64,000 nucleotides of DNA from Fumia sp045645505. GTDB lineage: Bacteria > Bacillota > Clostridia > Oscillospirales > Ruminococcaceae. The translations under genes were made by a program, and so were the position numbers. This document shows, piece by piece, positions 16,253 to 25,232 of the stretch; positions within the stretch are counted from its first letter, which is position 1; each line of letters opens with the position of its first letter. The notes under the pieces were generated by a model. The model did no database searches. It saw nothing but the letters and a program-made list of their open reading frames with translations, and was not told the DNA's origin. The DNA is taken from positions 62,001-126,000 of the forward strand of contig JAZRIW010000005.1 in assembly GCA_045645505.1 (NCBI GenBank), read 5' to 3'.

Positions 16253-17338
16253 TTAAGCGTTTTTTGCTTCAAAGTCTTTCATGAATTCAACGAGAGCTTT
16301 AACGCCTTCTTCGGGCATTGCATTATAAATAGAAGCTCTCATACCACCCACGCTGCGATGACCTTTGAGGTTAACGAAACCATTAGCAACAGCTTCTTTA
16401 ACGAATTTAGCGTCTAATTCTTCATTGCCTGTTACAAAAGGAATATTCATAAGAGAACGATATTCTTTTTCTACTGTACCTTTGAAGAGTTTGGAGTTGT
16501 CGAGGAAATCATAGAGGATTTTAGCTTTTCTTTCGTTGATTTCTTTCATTTTTTCCAAACCGCCGATATCATTTTTAATCCATTCCAAAACGAGTTTGCA
16601 GATATAAATAGCGTATGTGGGAGGAGTGTTATACATTGAACCGTTTTCGGAATGTGTGCTGTAAGCGAGCATTGTGGGAGTACCTTCTCTTGTTTCACCG
16701 ATTAAATCTTTGCGGATTATTACAACGGTAAGACCTGCAGGTCCCATATTTTTCTGTGCGCCGGCATATAAAACACCGAATTTTGAAACATCAATAGGTT
16801 CAGATAAAGCGCAAGAACTTATATCAGCAACCAAAGGAACATTTCCTGTATCGGGAAGTTCAGCGTATTTTGTACCGTAAATTGTATTATTCATACAAAT
16901 ATGGAAATAGTCTGCGTTTTTGTCAAAGGTAGCCGGGTCAAGCTTTGGAATGTAAGAGAAAGTTTTATCAGCTGAAGATGCAACTTCACGTGCATTAGCT
17001 AATTTTTTACATTCGGAAAAAGCTTTTTTAGCCCACTGGCCTGTGATAACAAAATCAGCACTTCCGGATTTTGTTGCTAAGTTAAGGGGAAGCATAGCGA
17101 ATTGTGTAGAAGCTCCGCCCTGAAGGAATAATACAGCATAGTCATCGGGAATGTTCATAACTTCTCTGAGAAGGGATTCGCACTCATCAATAATTGCCTG
17201 ATATTCTTTTGAACGGTGTGACATTTCCATAACGGATTGGCCACTGCCGTTGTAGTCGAGCATTTCTGCTGCTGCTCTTTTTAAAACTGCTTCGGGCAGC
17301 ATAGAAGGTCCTGCACTAAAATTCATTACTCTACTCAT
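16253..17338 (-). CDS. serC: Phosphoserine aminotransferase
   Basis: Class V PLP aminotransferase that converts 3-phosphohydroxypyruvate and glutamate to phosphoserine, 361 aa, full length. It shows NFSAGPSMLPEAVL at the N-terminus, the phosphate-binding FLQGGASTQFAMLP, the PLP lysine in YAGAQKNMGPAGL, and GMRASIYNAMPEEGV near the C-terminus. The ATG follows GGAGG. It is first in the serCA operon behind a good sigma-A promoter. No phosphoserine phosphatase gene is in the window. Confidence 0.96.
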   Translation of the reverse strand: MSRVMNFSAGPSMLPEAVLKRAAAEMLDYNGSGQSVMEMSHRSKEYQAIIDECESLLREVMNIPDDYAVLFLQGGASTQFAMLPLNLATKSGSADFVITGQWAKKAFSECKKLANAREVASSADKTFSYIPKLDPATFDKNADYFHICMNNTIYGTKYAELPDTGNVPLVADISSCALSEPIDVSKFGVLYAGAQKNMGPAGLTVVIIRKDLIGETREGTPTMLAYSTHSENGSMYNTPPTYAIYICKLVLEWIKNDIGGLEKMKEINERKAKILYDFLDNSKLFKGTVEKEYRSLMNIPFVTGNEELDAKFVKEAVANGFVNLKGHRSVGGMRASIYNAMPEEGVKALVEFMKDFEAKNA

Positions 17339-17374
17339 TTAAGTTACCTCCAAAATAATTTTATAACATATAAT

Positions 17375-17403
17375 ATTTTACTGCTTTTAAGGGTAATAGT
17401 CAA
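17375..17403 (-). promoter_or_regulatory. Sigma-A promoter of serCA
   Basis: On the minus strand, TTGACT (17403-17398), a 17-bp spacer, then TAAAAT (17380-17375), 37 bp upstream of the serC start. Confidence 0.7.
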
Positions 17404-17487
17404 TTGGTTTTTATAAAAAAAATGAAACTTTGTAAAAAAATTAACAATAACTACAAAATTATCCTGTTTTTAAATTAGAACTATGTG

Positions 17488-17516
17488 GAATAAAAAAATA
17501 TTTTTCGTGAAAACTA
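17488..17516 (+). promoter_or_regulatory. Possible sigma-F/G-type sporulation promoter
   Basis: GAATA (17488-17492), a 14-bp spacer, then GTGAAAACTA (17507-17516). The -10 differs from the sigma-F consensus GGNNANAMTR at one position. It lies 70 bp upstream of the SpoIIQ-like gene, whose B. subtilis counterpart is forespore-expressed. Confidence 0.35.
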
Positions 17517-17585
17517 AATTCGAAAGAAATAATTTGTTGTTTTCAATAGAAAAAATACCGATAAAAATTGGGAGGTTATATAAAT

Positions 17586-18275
17586 ATGAAGAAATCAAAT
17601 TATAGCAATCAAAAAATAGGAAAAGGATTTTATATTGCTCTTATTGTCAGTGTAATAGCAGTTGGTCTGACAGCGTATTTTACCGTGTTTAATATGGAAA
17701 ACAAATTAAATGAGAGAGATTTGCGTCCTGAAATTCAGGATGTAACAGATTGGTCCGTTCCTGAAATAGAAGAGGTTGCTAAGAATCAACTCGGAGTTAT
17801 TATTGAGGAAGCCTCTGAAGATTCGCAACCTGAGTCACAAAATATTACTTTACAGGATAACAAAAAAGGTGCATATATAATGCCTGTGACAGGTGAAATA
17901 ATAAATCCCTTCAGCAATAAAGAGCTTGTAAAAAACGAAACGCTTGGAGAATGGCGTACTCACGACGGAATTGATATTAAAGCTAATGAAGGTACACCCG
18001 TAAAATCATGTTTTGATGGAATTGTAAAAGATATAACAAATGATGCAAAATGGGGTATTACAGTTGAGGTGGAATATCCGGATGTCACTGCTTATTATTG
18101 TGGACTTCTGGATACTGTTAAGGTCAAAAAAGGTCAGGAAATAAAACTTGGAGATGTGATAGGAGAAGTCGGAAATACTTCTATTGTAGAAAGTACGGAA
18201 GATTTTCATCTTCATTTAGCGATGAAAAAGGATGGCGAGTGGATAGATCCTATGGAGATTATCACTAAAAACTGA
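17586..18275 (+). CDS. SpoIIQ-like M23 (LytM) membrane protein
   Basis: 229 aa: a cytoplasmic N-terminus, one membrane helix (about 14-36), an acidic linker, then an M23/LytM domain. Both zinc motifs are present: HDGID (HxxxD) after WRT, and HLHLAM (HxH). This layout and the WRTHDGIDI motif resemble clostridial SpoIIQ, the forespore partner of SpoIIIAH in engulfment. Clostridial SpoIIQ keeps the catalytic His that B. subtilis lacks. Start ATG 17586 follows GGGAGG; a TTG at 17568 lies upstream of that site. It is not next to spoIID/spoIIID, so a general M23 peptidase is possible. Confidence 0.65.
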   Translation: MKKSNYSNQKIGKGFYIALIVSVIAVGLTAYFTVFNMENKLNERDLRPEIQDVTDWSVPEIEEVAKNQLGVIIEEASEDSQPESQNITLQDNKKGAYIMPVTGEIINPFSNKELVKNETLGEWRTHDGIDIKANEGTPVKSCFDGIVKDITNDAKWGITVEVEYPDVTAYYCGLLDTVKVKKGQEIKLGDVIGEVGNTSIVESTEDFHLHLAMKKDGEWIDPMEIITKN

Positions 18276-18276
18276 T

Positions 18277-18323
18277 AAAACAGAGTGTTTGAAAGCTTTT
18301 TGTTTTTAAACACTCTGTTTTTA
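18277..18323 (+). terminator. Terminator, copy 1 of a repeated hairpin
   Basis: The 14-bp stem AAAACAGAGTGTTT (18277-18290) / AAACACTCTGTTTT (18308-18321) ends the SpoIIQ-like gene. The inner 35 bases (18282-18316) are nearly identical to 23864-23897. Confidence 0.85.
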
Positions 18324-18396
18324 TTTCACAAAATGCATAAAAAATATTTCTCTGATATTTAGTTGTTGAGCTATAAGTAGAAAAATTTTATATTAC

Positions 18397-18425
18397 TTGT
18401 AAAAAAATTAATAATACTTTATAAT
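18397..18425 (+). promoter_or_regulatory. Sigma-A promoter of the MATE gene
   Basis: TTGTAA (18397-18402), a 17-bp spacer, then TATAAT (18420-18425), 35 bp upstream of the ATG. Confidence 0.65.
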
Positions 18426-18459
18426 TACAAAAGTAACATAAAAGAAGGGATTTATATAA

Positions 18460-19809
18460 ATGGAAGTAATAAAAGAAAATAAGCTGAAATCAACACCAAT
18501 ACTCAGACTTATTATTACAATGTCTTTGCCGGCGATGTTTTCTATGCTTATACAGGCACTTTATAATATCGTTGATAGTATTTTTGTCGCACAGCATTCA
18601 AAAGAGGCATTAGATGCAGTTTCATATGCTTTTCCTGTACAAATGCTGATGATTTCAGTTGCGGTGGGAACCGGAGTCGGAGTAGGTTCACTTGTTTCAA
18701 GACGTTTAGGAGAAGGAAATCAAAAAGAGGCAGATTATGCAGCTACACATGGTATAATTCTTTCTGTGTTAAGTTGGGGATTATTTTTAATTTTTGGGTT
18801 ATTTTTCTCTGAGTCTTTCTTTAAGGCATTTACGGATAATCAAGTTATTATAGATATGGGTAAACAATATTTGTCAATAGCGTGTATATTTTCTTTTGGG
18901 TCTTTTTTGCAGATTTCAATGGAAAAAACGTTACAGGCAACCGGTAATATGATTGTGCCCATGGCAGCACAGCTTATAGGTGCAATCAGTAACATCATAC
19001 TGGACCCTGTATTCATTTTTGGATTATGGGGTGTACCTGCAATGGGAGTTGCAGGTGCAGCTATTGCAACGGTTGTTGGGCAAATTTTAGCGATGATTTT
19101 TTTAGTTTTTGTAATGGTATTCGGTAAACACTCTGTTCATATAAGCTTTAAGAGTTTTAAATTCAGATTAAAGACTATAAAAGATATTTATACTGTTGGT
19201 TTTCCCTCAATTATTATGCAGTCAATAAGTTCTGTTCTGATAATGGGATTAAATGCTATTTTAGGTACAATATCAGATGTCGGAGTTACTATTTTGGGGG
19301 TTTATAATAAACTTCAATCCTTTGTTTTTATGCCGGTATTTGGGCTTACTCAGGGACTTATGCCTATAATGGGGTATAATTATGGGGCTAAAAATAAAAA
19401 AAGACTTCTTGATGCATTGAAAAAAGGCGCAGTCATAGCAATTATAATTATGGCACTTGGAACGACACTTTTCTGGCTTAAAACTTATTGGCTTATGGGA
19501 ATTTTTAAGGCAAATGAAGAGATGTTTACAAACGGAGTTCCGGCTTTAAGAATTATAAGCCTCTGTTTTATTCCTGCAGCTTTAGGAATTACTTTTTCAA
19601 CATTATTTCAGGCAGTCGGAATGGGTATAAACAGTCTTATTGTTTCTCTTTTAAGACAGCTTATTTTGATTTTACCGATAGCTTATTTCTTTTCTTTTTT
19701 TGGACTTATTTATGTTTGGTATGCTTTCCCTATTGCAGAAATTGTTTCTTTTATAGTCAGTATATATCTTTATATACGCCTTTATAAAAGAAGAATTAAA
19801 TATTTATAA
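18460..19809 (+). CDS. MATE-family efflux transporter
   Basis: 449 aa, twelve hydrophobic helices, typical length. It starts PILRLIITMSLPAMFSMLIQ and carries YNIVDSIFV, GVGVGSLVSRRLGEGN (the conserved SRxxGEGN after helix 2), and in the second half LTQGLMPIMGYNYGAKN, the matching repeat. Such pumps export cationic drugs or metabolites using Na+ or H+ gradients. The ATG follows AGAAGGGA. It is monocistronic with its own promoter and terminator, and the substrate cannot be inferred. Confidence 0.93.
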   Translation: MEVIKENKLKSTPILRLIITMSLPAMFSMLIQALYNIVDSIFVAQHSKEALDAVSYAFPVQMLMISVAVGTGVGVGSLVSRRLGEGNQKEADYAATHGIILSVLSWGLFLIFGLFFSESFFKAFTDNQVIIDMGKQYLSIACIFSFGSFLQISMEKTLQATGNMIVPMAAQLIGAISNIILDPVFIFGLWGVPAMGVAGAAIATVVGQILAMIFLVFVMVFGKHSVHISFKSFKFRLKTIKDIYTVGFPSIIMQSISSVLIMGLNAILGTISDVGVTILGVYNKLQSFVFMPVFGLTQGLMPIMGYNYGAKNKKRLLDALKKGAVIAIIIMALGTTLFWLKTYWLMGIFKANEEMFTNGVPALRIISLCFIPAALGITFSTLFQAVGMGINSLIVSLLRQLILILPIAYFFSFFGLIYVWYAFPIAEIVSFIVSIYLYIRLYKRRIKYL

Positions 19810-19845
19810 AAAAAATCGACATACTTTAGTATGTCGATTTTTTTT
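19808..19845. terminator. Bidirectional terminator
   Basis: Arms AAAAAATCGACATACT (19810-19825) and AGTATGTCGATTTTTT (19828-19843). It lies between the convergent MATE and fbp genes and overlaps the fbp stop. Confidence 0.88.
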
Positions 19846-21811
19846 AATTATGCTGTTGTTTTAATATACCCTTTTGATAAGCTTTCAAAAGCTCTTTTAA
19901 GTTTTCGATTTTATCTTTTATTTTTTTGCCGTCGTCAGTGTCTGCTATTTTAATTCTGTTTTCAGCGGTTTCAAATATAACGGCAGTTGATAAAATGTCT
20001 TTGTTAGTTTTAATTGCGTTGGCAGTACCTATAAAAGGTTCATGAGCAGAAATTCTCATTCCGTAAGAACTGTAAATCAGAGTGTATCCCGCAATTCCTG
20101 TAGTAGGCTGGTAAGCTTTACAGAATCCTCCGTCAATTACAATAAGCTTTCCGTTTGCCTTTACGGGCAGTTCACCGTCTTTGGTTTTTACCGGGATATG
20201 TCCGTTTATAATATGCGAATAAAGTCCGCCAAGATTAAATTCTCTGAGAATTTTCAAGCAATGTTCTTCATTGTTATAATAAGTGTAATACGGATTCTTG
20301 GTTTCTGTATGAGAAGAAGAGTCTTTTATTAAAAGCCTTTCAAAGGTCGTCATTTTTTCTCTTCCGAAAAGCGGAGAATTTTTTCCGCACCATAAAAACC
20401 ATAGAAAATCTTTTCCGAGCTGACGTTCTTTACTGCCTGATTTACCATAATATCCTTGACGTGCCATGGTTTCCGCATAATCAAGAAATTGTTTCCCTGA
20501 TAAAGACTGTCCGTTTGCTTTAAACGACATAAAAGAGCCATCTTCATTTAAAGGAATACAACCATGGAAAAGCAGATTGTTATTCTGGCAGGAGTAGAGT
20601 CCTCCTTTTGAATAAAGGAACTTTGTGTGACGTTGAAGCTTTTCACTTTGCTTAAAGGAGAAACTTAACTGTTCCATAAGCTCGGCCTCTTCTTTTGTAA
20701 GCTCATATGGGTTTTCGGGGTTAATTGTTGGAAATTCCGTATCGGATAATTTGTATGTTTTATTACAGATAGTAATTTCTTTTTTGCTGTAATCTATCTT
20801 GTCTAAAAGGAGTCGGTCATTCATATTAAATGCGGGATTTCTTAAAATAATCTGACCTTCCAGTTTGAAAAGTATAATTGCTATTGCTTTATGCATACGG
20901 GATATTAATAAAACATTTTTTGGGTTATAGTTGTCTTTATCACTTATTTTTGGATAAAAACATTCAGTGCTGACATTTTGATACATCTCATTTGCAAAAA
21001 GAGCGAGTGGACGAAGGTTTATACCATATCCGGTTTCAATTACTTCCAGATTGCTGTAACTCATAGAATTATTGAGAACGTTGGCAATACAAGTGCGACT
21101 TCCTGATGCAGCACCCATCCATAAAATATCATGATTTCCCCACTGCACATCTACAGAGTGGTGATTTATGAGGGAATCCATTATAATATCGGCACGCGGA
21201 CCACGGTCAAAAATATCACCGACAATATGAAGACGGTCAACTGCTAAATATTTTATGGTGTTTGAAACTGCAATTAAAAATTCATCTGCCTCTCCCACTT
21301 CAATAATGGAAGAAATAATATTTTCAAAATAATTGTCTTTATTTAAATCGTCGTGATCAGTGTGTAAAAGCTCATCAATTATATCGGCAAAATCTTTTGG
21401 TAAAGCTTTTCGCACTTTATCTTCGGTATATTTTGAAGATATAAGTCGGCAGATACTTAAAACTCTTTTAAGAGTGATTTTATACCAGTTTTCAAGATCT
21501 GTGACAGTTTCTTTTATTTCTTCCAGTTTCGCTTCGGTATAGTAGATAATAGTTGCCAAAACAGCTCTTTCATCTACAGAAAGAGTATCTTTATAAAGAA
21601 TATCGACTTTTTCTTTTATTACGCCTGATGCGTTATTTAAAATATGCAAAAAAGCTTCATATTCACCGTGAAGGTCAGACATAAAATGTTCGGTGCCTTT
21701 GGGAAGATTCATAATAGCCTCAAGTTTTATTATTTCGGCTGCCGCTGATTTTATGGTAGGATATTTTGAAGCTAAAAGCTCAAGATAACGTAAATTTTCT
21801 TTATCTGCCAT
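19844..21811 (-). CDS. fbp: Fructose-1,6-bisphosphatase, class III
   Basis: Gluconeogenic phosphatase of the Firmicutes-specific class III, 655 aa. The metallophosphoesterase motifs appear in order: SDLHGEYEAF (about 43), GDIFDRGPRADII (about 195), WGNHDILWMG (about 225) and, later, INGHIPVKTKDGE. It requires metal and is usually Mn-dependent. Start ATG 21811 is followed by MADKENLRYLELLASKYPTI, as in the family, and preceded by AAAGGGA. It is monocistronic, with a promoter in the gap shared with tadA. Confidence 0.95.
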   Translation of the reverse strand: MADKENLRYLELLASKYPTIKSAAAEIIKLEAIMNLPKGTEHFMSDLHGEYEAFLHILNNASGVIKEKVDILYKDTLSVDERAVLATIIYYTEAKLEEIKETVTDLENWYKITLKRVLSICRLISSKYTEDKVRKALPKDFADIIDELLHTDHDDLNKDNYFENIISSIIEVGEADEFLIAVSNTIKYLAVDRLHIVGDIFDRGPRADIIMDSLINHHSVDVQWGNHDILWMGAASGSRTCIANVLNNSMSYSNLEVIETGYGINLRPLALFANEMYQNVSTECFYPKISDKDNYNPKNVLLISRMHKAIAIILFKLEGQIILRNPAFNMNDRLLLDKIDYSKKEITICNKTYKLSDTEFPTINPENPYELTKEEAELMEQLSFSFKQSEKLQRHTKFLYSKGGLYSCQNNNLLFHGCIPLNEDGSFMSFKANGQSLSGKQFLDYAETMARQGYYGKSGSKERQLGKDFLWFLWCGKNSPLFGREKMTTFERLLIKDSSSHTETKNPYYTYYNNEEHCLKILREFNLGGLYSHIINGHIPVKTKDGELPVKANGKLIVIDGGFCKAYQPTTGIAGYTLIYSSYGMRISAHEPFIGTANAIKTNKDILSTAVIFETAENRIKIADTDDGKKIKDKIENLKELLKAYQKGILKQQHN

Positions 21812-21846
21812 CTTTTTTCCCTTTCTTTATAAAATATTATATATTT

Positions 21847-21875
21847 AGTATAGTATTTTTTCAGAAGATAGTAAA
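21847..21875 (-). promoter_or_regulatory. Sigma-A promoter of fbp
   Basis: On the minus strand, TTTACT (21875-21870), a 17-bp spacer, then TATACT (21852-21847). Confidence 0.55.
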
Positions 21876-21943
21876 GGAAATTTTATAAATAAATAGCTTA
21901 TTATAAAAAAATATGGTAAAATAAAATTGTAGGAGGGAGAAGT

Positions 21944-22417
21944 ATGCCTTTTTCTGAAAAAGATGTTTATTTTATGAAACTTGCAATAGAACAAGCAAAA
22001 AAAGCTTACAAAGAGGGGGAAACTCCTGTAGGTGCTGTGCTTTTATGGGAAGATGAAGTAATAGCTAAAAGCTATAATAAAAGAGAGAATGGCAAAAATG
22101 CCCTTTTTCATGCAGAGTGTCTTGCGATAGACGAAGCTTGTAAAAAACTTAATGGCTGGCGGCTACATAAAGCAACACTTTATGTGACATTGGAACCTTG
22201 TCCGATGTGTGCAGGAGCAATTATAAATTCAAGAATAAAAAGAGTAGTTTATGGAGCGAGTGATTTAAAGGCAGGGTGCCACAAAAGTATTACAGATTTA
22301 TTTTCACTTCCCTTTAATCATAGTCCAATAGTAGAAGGTGGACTTTGTGAAGAAGAATGTCAGAAATTATTGACGGATTTTTTTAAATGTCTGAGAGAAA
22401 AAAAGCGTTTTGAATAG
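21944..22417 (+). CDS. tadA: tRNA-specific adenosine deaminase TadA
   Basis: Zn-dependent deaminase that makes inosine at the wobble position of tRNA-Arg(ACG), 157 aa. It shows ETPVGAVLL, the catalytic HAECLAIDEA, and the zinc cysteines in EPCPMCAGAIINSRI. The ATG follows AGGAGGGAG. Its last codons lie inside a hairpin shared with the convergent RluD-family gene; the intergenic distance is only 15 bp. Confidence 0.93.
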   Translation: MPFSEKDVYFMKLAIEQAKKAYKEGETPVGAVLLWEDEVIAKSYNKRENGKNALFHAECLAIDEACKKLNGWRLHKATLYVTLEPCPMCAGAIINSRIKRVVYGASDLKAGCHKSITDLFSLPFNHSPIVEGGLCEEECQKLLTDFFKCLREKKRFE

Positions 22418-22445
22418 GGCTTATGCCCTTTTTCAAAACGCTTTT
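22401..22445. terminator. Hairpin shared by the ends of two convergent genes
   Basis: Arms AAAAGCGTTTTGA (22401-22413) and TCAAAACGCTTTT (22433-22445) have an inner AGGGC/GCCCT pairing. The left arm encodes the tadA C-terminus and the right arm the C-terminus and stop of the pseudouridine synthase, so one stem serves both. Confidence 0.75.
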
Positions 22446-23293
22446 AATAATTTTTCCATATCATCAGGTAAAGGAGAAGATATATCAATTATTCTGTTAT
22501 CCTGAGGATGCGTGAAGGTAATTCGCCCGCAATGAAGAGCGTGTCGTGATATGAAGTCTTTTCGTCCGCCATAGAGGGTATCACCTTCAAGAGGATGACC
22601 TATATGAGAAAAATGCACTCTTATCTGGTGGGTGCGTCCCGTTTCAAGGTTTACAGAAATCAATGCCCTTTTTGGAAATTGCTTAATAAGTTTGTAGTGA
22701 GTAATGGCAGTCTGACCATCGGGGTGAACTTTTCTGCTTATTATAGAACCGGGTACTCTTATAATAGGAAAATTTAAAGTGCCGCTTTCTTTTTCTAAAT
22801 GTCCTTGTACAATTGCAAAATATTCTTTTTTAAGAGTTTTTGTAATTTTTGATGCGGCAAGAGTGTTTTTTGCTGAGATGCATATTCCTGTGGTGTCCCT
22901 GTCAAGACGATTTAACGGACGGAATATTATTCCTTCATTTTCAAATAATGCGGCAAAATAATTTCCCAAAGTATCGTTATAATAAAGTGCAGAAGGATGC
23001 ACGGGCATATTAAAGGGTTTATCAAAAACAATCAAATCGTCATCTTCATATAGTATTTTTACCTTTAAATCGGGATTGGGTATGAGTTTTATTTCTTTAT
23101 CCGAAAACTCGATTTCAATAATGTCACCGGTTTTTACATAATCTACCATCCGCAGATGTTTTTTATTTACTGATATTCCACCGTGCTTTAATTCGGTTAT
23201 GAGTCTTTTTGAGTAGCCGTGCACTTTTCTGAGATATGTCTGGAGTTGTAAATTGTTATTTTCTTCAGAAACTGTATAGGTAAATTTCCTCAT
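22433..23293 (-). CDS. RluA/RluD-family pseudouridine synthase
   Basis: 286 aa. The N-terminal S4 RNA-binding domain (about 13-70) reads LQTYLRKVHGYSKRLITELK. The catalytic domain holds RLDRDTTGI with the catalytic Asp, preceded by DKPFNMPVHPS and followed by LETGRTHQIRVHFSHIGHPLEGDTLYGG. These enzymes isomerise uridines in 23S rRNA or tRNA; the exact target is not readable. The start overlaps the stop of the flavin reductase gene (ATGA), so the pair is translationally coupled. Confidence 0.92.
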   Translation of the reverse strand: MRKFTYTVSEENNNLQLQTYLRKVHGYSKRLITELKHGGISVNKKHLRMVDYVKTGDIIEIEFSDKEIKLIPNPDLKVKILYEDDDLIVFDKPFNMPVHPSALYYNDTLGNYFAALFENEGIIFRPLNRLDRDTTGICISAKNTLAASKITKTLKKEYFAIVQGHLEKESGTLNFPIIRVPGSIISRKVHPDGQTAITHYKLIKQFPKRALISVNLETGRTHQIRVHFSHIGHPLEGDTLYGGRKDFISRHALHCGRITFTHPQDNRIIDISSPLPDDMEKLLKAF

Positions 23294-23790
23294 TCTTTAA
23301 TAAACACCTTTAAAATTTCTCCCATATAAACATCATGGTAATCGTCATTATAGTTATCCTTGATATAGTCTGCCAAAAAACCTTCCGGACGGATAGAATC
23401 GCGATAAATTTTTTTGCAGAGAATGACAAGTTTTGCTTGCTCAAAAAAAGTGAAACTGTTTTCAGAAATCGGTTTTAGACCGGTTTTTGATATTTTATCT
23501 ACATCTCTTCCTGAATTTTTTCCGCAAAAGGTAAGAGCTTCTTTCATATCTTCATCGAAGAAGCTTAAAGTGAAATAATCGTTGTTTTCCATAAAATCAT
23601 GTGTGTATCTGTTGGGGCGTACATATGTGGTGACAATATTTTTTCTCCACATAACACCCATATTTCCCCAGCTTATTGTCATAGTATTGAAATTATCCAA
23701 ATCTCCTGCTGTTAAAAGAGCCCAGTCTTTTCCTATAAGACTAAAAGGGTTAAATGAGAGTGAATTTACATCAACTTCTTTAAAATGCAT
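23290..23790 (-). CDS. Flavin reductase-like FMN-binding protein
   Basis: 166 aa from ATG 23790, which follows AGGAGG. A longer frame to 23829 lacks a ribosome site. It shows a split-barrel flavin-binding pattern: FNTMTISWGNMGVMWRKN, VRPNRYTHDFM, YFTLSFFDEDMKEALTFCGKNSGRDVDK. Proteins of this family bind FMN and may reduce it with NAD(P)H; some are isoflavin or nitro reductases. No partner oxygenase is nearby. It is coupled to the downstream pseudouridine synthase, probably without a functional link. Confidence 0.8.
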   Translation of the reverse strand: MHFKEVDVNSLSFNPFSLIGKDWALLTAGDLDNFNTMTISWGNMGVMWRKNIVTTYVRPNRYTHDFMENNDYFTLSFFDEDMKEALTFCGKNSGRDVDKISKTGLKPISENSFTFFEQAKLVILCKKIYRDSIRPEGFLADYIKDNYNDDYHDVYMGEILKVFIKE

Positions 23791-23860
23791 AATTATCCTC
23801 CTAATACTTATTGTAAATAAGTATATCATAAAATTATTAAAATAAGAACAGTTTTAATAA

Positions 23861-23903
23861 AAAAGAGTGTTTAAAAACTTTTTGTTTTAAACACTCTCTT
23901 TAT
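23861..23903. terminator. Terminator, copy 2 of a repeated hairpin
   Basis: Arms AGAGTGTTT and AAACACTCT (23864-23897) end the minus-strand htrA. The 34-base core differs from 18282-18316 at only about three positions. Confidence 0.85.
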
Positions 23904-23915
23904 TATATTATTCTT

Positions 23916-25232
23916 TTAACGTAAAAAATCAAAGAAATCAAAAGGAACGGTTTGATTTTGCTGAGGTTCAGTTTCCTGTGTCTGATTTGACAGACTGCCT
24001 TTATCCTCACTCAGCAAAACTTCAGCAGTAAAGCTTGAGGTTTTGCCGGTTACACTTGTGCGGAAAACAGAAAGTTTTACTGTGTCACCGGGATTTTTTC
24101 CTTCGAGTGCTTGTTGGGTGTCCTCGGTGGAACGGACATCTTTACCGTCAATTTTTGTGATGACATCACCGATTCTTAAGCCTTTTTTATAAACATCTGC
24201 AGTCTGGTCAATATCGCGGATTAAAAGACCGGGAGTGTATCCTGACATAGCACCTACTACATCGCTGATAGGAGAATAGCTGATTCCAAGTCTTACTCGT
24301 CCTTTTACATATCCGTAAGAGATTAAGTCGTCGATTATTGGTTTTGCAGTATTTATGGGAATTGCAAAGCCAATACCTTCTATCTGTGTAGAAGCAAGTT
24401 TTGAAGAGTTTATTCCAACGACCTGTCCGTATTTGTTTATGAGTGCACCGCCTGAATTACCTGGGTTTATTGCAGCGTCAACCTGAATTACTTCCATGGA
24501 GATAGTTCCGTTATTTGATTCTAAAGTAATGGTTCTCTGTAATCCTGAAACTATACCTTGAGTTGTACTCCCTGCTAAATTAAGGCCTGTTGGATTCCCT
24601 ATAGCAATTATTCTTTCTCCTACAACTAACTCATCTGAGTTACCGAATGTAGCTTTAACAAGATCAGTAGCTTCTATTTTTAAAACGGCAATGTCTGTTT
24701 TTTCGTCAATTCCTACGAGAGTCGCTTCATGTTCTTCTTCGTTACTTAATACAACGAGGATTCCATTAGCACCACTTACAACATGTGCATTCGTGAGTAT
24801 ATATCCGTCATCACTCATAATTATTCCGCTACCAGCACCTGTGGCTGTGAGTGTAGCACCAAAGTCATATGTTACAACACCAACAACCGAGGGACGCACT
24901 CTGGCGGAAATTTCTTCAGTTGAAAGGACTCCGTCTTTATATTCTGCGTCTTCGGGAGAAGGACGGTTATTAAGTGAAATGTTGAGATCTGAATGTTCAG
25001 CAGATTCCTCTGATACCTCTGTTAAAGGAGAGTCAGCCTTATTCTGATAGAGGATAAAACCTGCAAAAGAAGCTGCAGTAATTACAAATAATATGGTAAT
25101 AATTATTGAGAAAATTTTAAGTTTCTTACCATTTTTTTCTTTTTTGGTTTTTTGAGGGGATAAATCATAGTTTTCTAAAGACCATTGGCTGTTATTTTCA
25201 GAGAAGTTTTCGTAGTTTTTATTTTCGTCCAT
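23916..25232 (-). CDS. HtrA/DegP-family S1C serine protease, membrane-anchored
   Basis: 438 aa envelope quality-control protease. A cytoplasmic N-terminus rich in Asn/Lys is followed by one membrane helix (about 41-65) and a linker. The trypsin-like domain has the triad His in ILTNAHVVSGA, Asp in EKTDIAVLKI and Ser in NPGNSGGALIN. A C-terminal PDZ domain (about 325-410) contains LLIRDIDQTADVYKKGLRIGDVI. The start follows AAAAGGAGG. It lies 73 bp downstream of the histidine kinase, so the three genes probably form one regulator-kinase-protease operon. Confidence 0.93.
   Translation of the reverse strand: MDENKNYENFSENNSQWSLENYDLSPQKTKKEKNGKKLKIFSIIITILFVITAASFAGFILYQNKADSPLTEVSEESAEHSDLNISLNNRPSPEDAEYKDGVLSTEEISARVRPSVVGVVTYDFGATLTATGAGSGIIMSDDGYILTNAHVVSGANGILVVLSNEEEHEATLVGIDEKTDIAVLKIEATDLVKATFGNSDELVVGERIIAIGNPTGLNLAGSTTQGIVSGLQRTITLESNNGTISMEVIQVDAAINPGNSGGALINKYGQVVGINSSKLASTQIEGIGFAIPINTAKPIIDDLISYGYVKGRVRLGISYSPISDVVGAMSGYTPGLLIRDIDQTADVYKKGLRIGDVITKIDGKDVRSTEDTQQALEGKNPGDTVKLSVFRTSVTGKTSSFTAEVLLSEDKGSLSNQTQETEPQQNQTVPFDFFDFLR

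Noticed and set aside
20042..20332. Open frame opposite fbp, and similar long antisense frames elsewhere
   Set aside because: They lie fully within confident genes on the other strand, lack ribosome sites and show no family motifs.
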